Positions 60,575 through 64,000 of a DNA stretch of 64,000 bases are shown here, one piece after another (within the stretch, counting starts at the first letter, position 1; each line of letters begins with the position of its first letter). The notes beneath the pieces are model-generated. The model had not been told where the DNA came from. It saw nothing but the letters and a program-made list of their open reading frames with translations, and ran no database searches. Source of the stretch: Chromatocurvus sp046260765 (GTDB lineage: Bacteria; Pseudomonadota; Gammaproteobacteria; Pseudomonadales; Halieaceae); NCBI GenBank assembly GCA_046260765.1, contig JBHEOO010000003.1, forward strand, positions 1 to 64,000. Reading direction: 5' to 3'. Made by a program: the position numbers and the translations under genes.

Positions 60575-61675
60575 TCACAGCGACAGAATCATTCCCAGGG
60601 AAGGAGGCAGCCGGTTGTCCAGCAAGGAGGTCCAGGTATCGATCACCGCATCTGCCCCCCGTTTTTCCTCGATCTGAATCAGACCGCGCATCCCCCGGGA
60701 AAGATCCGCACTGGCGCTCAACGCCCGCTGCATGACCACACCCTGCCCCCACTCCTTGTCACGGCGTGCGATGTGCGCCGGCGCAAAGAAAAACGCAGGC
60801 GCCGGACCGGGCAGGGCTTCATCACCTGCACCCGGCGCCTCCCAATGCGTGGCACCCACCTTGATGCTCTGGACAAGTTGATCACCCAGTCGCTGGTGCA
60901 CCGCAGCCGTCAGAGCAGCATCCCCGGCCATGTCAACGAACACGGCGGGCGCATCAGCGGCGACTCGATCCACGTCCTCATAAGGCAGCACCGAATGATA
61001 GGCGTCGAGCGTCGCCGCAAAGTCCACATTCGATGCGGACGTCAGTCCGCACACCGAAACGCCTCGGCCACTGTCACTGTCACTGTCACTGTCACTGTAC
61101 AGCAGACGCGCCAGGCCGAATGCCGTCTTGGATGACGCCGAGCCGATGATGACCTGAGCGGCAGCGAAAAAATCGTTGTCCACCAGATAGTCGTAAAGCA
61201 GATAGGAGGTGGCGAATAGCGGGAACAGCAGGCTGCGCTCGTGCTGCAGATCCGCAAGCGTGGGCGGATCTGCGAGCGTGCGCGTGTAACCGTTATAAAG
61301 TGCCGGTAACGCCTTTCGATGCCCGGCAACATCCACCAATCCATTTGCACTGACATGACCGGGCTGCACAACAAGGTGAGTGGCCATGGGCAGAAACCCC
61401 CAGAGTCGCTCACCTTCTGCAATGTCGGCGCAACGCGATGCCAGGACGCGGGCATAGCCCCAGGCCGGCACCTTGCCCCAGTGCCCCTCCGCCGGAAAAT
61501 ATCCCCAGTAGCCAATCATATCTCCGGACAGGGCGTAGCTGACGTTGTTTGCCGTGAGCGCAAAGGATTCCACAGCGAGGAGAATCTCGCCCTCCGCCAC
61601 GTCGGGAACCGGGCCCTCGACGATGTGGGTGTTACGAAAATTGCCACGGTTCACCCAGACTTCCTGCCTCGTCAT
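60575..61675 (-). CDS. DUF2855 family protein
   Basis: 366 aa. The N-terminal GEILLAVESFALTANNVSYALSG and GWGYARVLASRCADI resemble the GroES part of medium-chain dehydrogenases, and VIIGSASSKTAFGLARLL resembles their nucleotide fold, but zinc ligands are missing; this is the DUF2855 pattern. Function unknown. At about residues 193-203 it carries a run of alternating Ser-Asp (YSDSDSDSDSG) encoded by five perfect CACTGT units, absent from the rest of the gene. ATG 61675. Confidence 0.85.
   Translation of the reverse strand: MTRQEVWVNRGNFRNTHIVEGPVPDVAEGEILLAVESFALTANNVSYALSGDMIGYWGYFPAEGHWGKVPAWGYARVLASRCADIAEGERLWGFLPMATHLVVQPGHVSANGLVDVAGHRKALPALYNGYTRTLADPPTLADLQHERSLLFPLFATSYLLYDYLVDNDFFAAAQVIIGSASSKTAFGLARLLYSDSDSDSDSGRGVSVCGLTSASNVDFAATLDAYHSVLPYEDVDRVAADAPAVFVDMAGDAALTAAVHQRLGDQLVQSIKVGATHWEAPGAGDEALPGPAPAFFFAPAHIARRDKEWGQGVVMQRALSASADLSRGMRGLIQIEEKRGADAVIDTWTSLLDNRLPPSLGMILSL
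61069..61098. repeat. hexanucleotide microsatellite inside the DUF2855 gene
   Basis: Five perfect copies of CACTGT. On the coding strand this is an AGTGAC run that reads Ser-Asp repeatedly. Length change by whole units keeps the frame, so it can vary without destroying the protein. Confidence 0.95.
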
Positions 61676-61735
61676 CCTGCTTCACTCCTTTATACATCAG
61701 GGGTCATGTCAACGCCCCACGTGACGTCATAGCGC

Positions 61736-64000
61736 TTATCTGGCTGCATATCGCCGCTGAATCCACTTGCCGGCTTCCATGACCAGCAGCATGAGCACGC
61801 CCACCGCCATCACCTGCGCACTCTGCGCAACGTTGAGGGCCCTAGCGTCGAACCACATCGCGAGCCAGTGGAGATACGTGAAGGCCAGCTGCAGCCCGGT
61901 AACAATCACCAGCGCAGTCCACACGGCACGCGTCCCCTTGATACCGGTCAGGCTGAGAGACGTGCCATAACTGTAGCGCACGCTGAACAGGTAGAAGATT
62001 TCCATCACCACGAGCGTGTTGACCGCCATGGTGCGCGCTGTTGCCTCATCTGCGCCCTGCCCCACAGCCCACCAGAACACGCCAAAAACACCGCTGCAGA
62101 ACATCAGCGAAACAAGGCCGATACGCAGCACCAGTCCTCTCGACAGAATCGGTGCGCCGGGCTCTCGCGGCGGTCTCGACAGTGTATCCGGCTCGGTAGG
62201 CTCAAAGGCCAACGCCATTGCCAGCGCCACCGAGCTGACCATATTGACCCAGAGTATCTGCGCCGCCGTGATCGGCAGGGTCAGCCCCAGCAGGATGGCA
62301 AGCAGCAGGCTGAGCGACTCACCGCCATTGACCGGCAGCAGGAAGGAGATGATCTTCTTCAGGTTGTCGTAAACCGTGCGACCCGCCTCGACCGCGCCCA
62401 CAATGGTGGAAAAATTGTCGTCGAGAAGAACCAGTTCGGAGGCTTCCTTGGCTGCCTCGCTCCCCGATCGGCCCATGGCGATACCGGCATCGGCCCGCTT
62501 CAGCGCTGGGGCGTCGTTGACGCCATCGCCGGTCATGGCAACGACATACCCCAACTGCTGCAGCGCCTTGACGAGGCGCAATTTGTGCTCGGGACTGGTG
62601 CGCGCGAACACATCGGTTTCCTGAACCGCCGCAGCGAGTGCACCGTCGTCCAGGGCATCGATATCGGCCCCGGTCAGCACACGATCCGTATGCAGGAGCC
62701 CGATCTGGGAACCGATAGCCGCGGCCGTGCCTGAATGATCGCCGGTAATCATCTTCACGTCGATGCTGGCTCGATGGCAGGCCGCCACTGCCTTGATCGC
62801 CTCTGGCCGTGGTGGATCGATCAACCCGACCAGGCCTTCGAAAATCAGTCCACTCTCCACATCATCCATGGCCAGTGTGGTCACCCCGGTTCCCACTGGC
62901 CGGGACGCCAGTGCCAGAACCCGTTGCCCGCGCGAGGCAAGTGCCTCCGACTTGCCGTGCCAGTAGTCCCGATCAAAAGGCAGGGTGCTGCCATCCACGG
63001 CACGCATTTCGCTACAACGATCGAAAAGTGTTTCCGGCGCTCCCTTTACGTGAATGTGGACGTGATGCTCGTGATCATGGTCCAGCGTCGCCATGAAGCG
63101 ATGCCGTGTATCGAAAGGAATGGAATCACTGCGCACCCAGTTATGCGTCGTGGCATCCTGCATCTGGCCAACCTTGCCCGCGAACGCGAGCAAGGCGCCT
63201 TCCATCGGATCGCCCTCTACTGTCCAGGCATCGTCCCTGTGGTGCAGTGCAGCATCGTTGCACAGGCCGGAAACCCGCGCGAGTGGCTGCAAGGCATCCG
63301 GCCCCGACCCCTCGGCGCTCAGAATCTCTCCTTCCGGGCGGTACCCCTCGCCATCAACAGAAACCTCGGCGTCACCGACACAGGCGGTCGTGACCATCAT
63401 TTCATTACGCGTCAATGTGCCGGTCTTGTCGCTGCAGATTACGGACACAGAGCCAAGGGTCTCGATAGCGGGAAGGCGCCGGACAATGGCCCGCCGCTTT
63501 GCCATGGTCTGGACGCCAATCGCCAGCGTCACCGTCAGGACCGCAGGCAGACCCTCGGGAATGGCAGCCACAGAAAGACCCACCACCGCCGTGAAGATGT
63601 CGCCGAACGGCTGCCCCTGAACAAGGTAACCGAAGGCAAGTATGATTAACGCCAAACCCAGAATGAATACTGTCAGCCAGCGCGAGAAAACCGCCATCTG
63701 TCGCGTCAGCGGCGTGATCAGTGTCTCCACGCCCGCAATCATGGTACTGATGTGGCCGATCTCAGTGGCTGCCCCCGTCGCCACCACCACGCCACGTGCA
63801 GCGCCTGTCGTTACCAGCGTTCCGCTATAGGCCATGCCACTGCGATCGCCCAGCGGAGCATCGGCGGCAACGGTGCCCGTACGCTTTTCAACCGGCACCG
63901 ACTCACCGGTCAGGATGGCCTCCTGAATCGACACGCCGCGACAGCTGTACAGACGCATGTCTGCCGGAACCTTGTCGCCGGCGTCGAGCAGCACCACGTC
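61736..64000 (-). CDS. P2A-type cation-transporting P-type ATPase, partial (N-terminus beyond the window)
   Basis: 755 codons, with the 5' end outside the window. Present: actuator loop ILTGESVPVEK, TM4 site AAIPEGLPAVLT, phosphorylation site ICSDKTGTLT, the GDGVNDAPALKRADAGIAMG hinge and TM5-TM10. The class is P2A (Ca-type or CtpF-like). In TM6 the protein reads ILWVNMVSSVALAMAL, so the Asp that coordinates calcium in SERCA (NLVTDG) is Ser here; a calcium pump is therefore not assured, and Mn, Na or K are options. The first readable residues (DVVLLDAGDKVPADM) belong to the actuator domain. Confidence 0.93.
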   Translation of the reverse strand, partial: DVVLLDAGDKVPADMRLYSCRGVSIQEAILTGESVPVEKRTGTVAADAPLGDRSGMAYSGTLVTTGAARGVVVATGAATEIGHISTMIAGVETLITPLTRQMAVFSRWLTVFILGLALIILAFGYLVQGQPFGDIFTAVVGLSVAAIPEGLPAVLTVTLAIGVQTMAKRRAIVRRLPAIETLGSVSVICSDKTGTLTRNEMMVTTACVGDAEVSVDGEGYRPEGEILSAEGSGPDALQPLARVSGLCNDAALHHRDDAWTVEGDPMEGALLAFAGKVGQMQDATTHNWVRSDSIPFDTRHRFMATLDHDHEHHVHIHVKGAPETLFDRCSEMRAVDGSTLPFDRDYWHGKSEALASRGQRVLALASRPVGTGVTTLAMDDVESGLIFEGLVGLIDPPRPEAIKAVAACHRASIDVKMITGDHSGTAAAIGSQIGLLHTDRVLTGADIDALDDGALAAAVQETDVFARTSPEHKLRLVKALQQLGYVVAMTGDGVNDAPALKRADAGIAMGRSGSEAAKEASELVLLDDNFSTIVGAVEAGRTVYDNLKKIISFLLPVNGGESLSLLLAILLGLTLPITAAQILWVNMVSSVALAMALAFEPTEPDTLSRPPREPGAPILSRGLVLRIGLVSLMFCSGVFGVFWWAVGQGADEATARTMAVNTLVVMEIFYLFSVRYSYGTSLSLTGIKGTRAVWTALVIVTGLQLAFTYLHWLAMWFDARALNVAQSAQVMAVGVLMLLVMEAGKWIQRRYAAR

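Noticed and set aside
1..64000. CRISPR arrays, tRNA or rRNA genes, insertion sequences, prophage
   Set aside because: No regular 25-40-base spaced repeats, cloverleaf-like segments, transposase or integrase motifs were seen. The repeats found are short tandem ones.

Overview
The window is about 64 kb of GC-rich, densely packed chromosomal DNA. I see no phage, insertion sequence, tRNA, rRNA or CRISPR array. Gene content suggests a marine or halotolerant gammaproteobacterium: a RimK operon, tdh-kbl, an MsbA/LpxL-type envelope locus, a Tdh-type threonine pathway and glucosylglycerol synthesis. An OM60/NOR5 (Halieaceae)-like lineage is my best guess, but this is inference from overall gene content, not a phylogenetic result. 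One 10-N scaffold gap lies at 267-276.

Layout. 1-5.3 kb (minus): a four-gene run of a GAPDH-like protein lacking its catalytic Cys, a normal GAPDH, PEP carboxylase and an acyl-CoA dehydrogenase cut by the window edge. 5.4-9.8 kb: folE, an acyl-CoA synthetase, two small lipoproteins and an SDR. 9.8-13.3 kb: a divergent protein acetyltransferase (Pat-like, with a collapsed ATP-grasp domain) and histone-deacetylase-family enzyme. 13.3-16.7 kb: Atm1-type ABC exporter, split YeeE/YedE pair, TerB-like protein. 17-19.5 kb: His-rich ZnuD-like TonB receptor with a small His/Cys membrane-anchored or secreted protein. 19.6-26.7 kb: the most interesting locus. An encapsulated-ferritin-like protein with no encapsulin is followed at once by a retropepsin-like protease (RimB-like), RimK glutamate ligase, an aspartoacylase/M14-like hydrolase, and a membrane-fusion protein plus RND pump.

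26.9-37.1 kb: divergent cspA and rhlE; an acetolactate-synthase-like TPP enzyme; a DUF883/YqjE-like/46-aa peptide/PerM operon; then DUF3445 (haem N-demethylase family)-UbiA-VanZ-MFS-isochorismatase. 37.2-45 kb: envelope locus, with a plus-strand operon MsbA-ELM1-like-GT4-YrbL-methyltransferase facing a minus-strand LpxL-like acyltransferase, polysaccharide deacetylase and sulfotransferase. 45-52.4 kb: creatininase family, a PLP C-S lyase, a large secreted metalloprotease, a hotdog thioesterase, and tdh-kbl for threonine catabolism.

52.4-64 kb: a glucosylglycerol locus (bifunctional HAD-GT20 protein plus a GH13_18 phosphorylase); a MAPEG protein; an AidB-like dehydrogenase flanked on both sides by short tandem repeats; small membrane proteins including NnrU; an orphan solute-binding protein; a DUF2855 protein with an in-frame hexanucleotide microsatellite; and a P-type ATPase running off the end. 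Overlapping stop/start codons (ATGA, GTGA, TGATG) are frequent, so many neighbours are probably translationally coupled.
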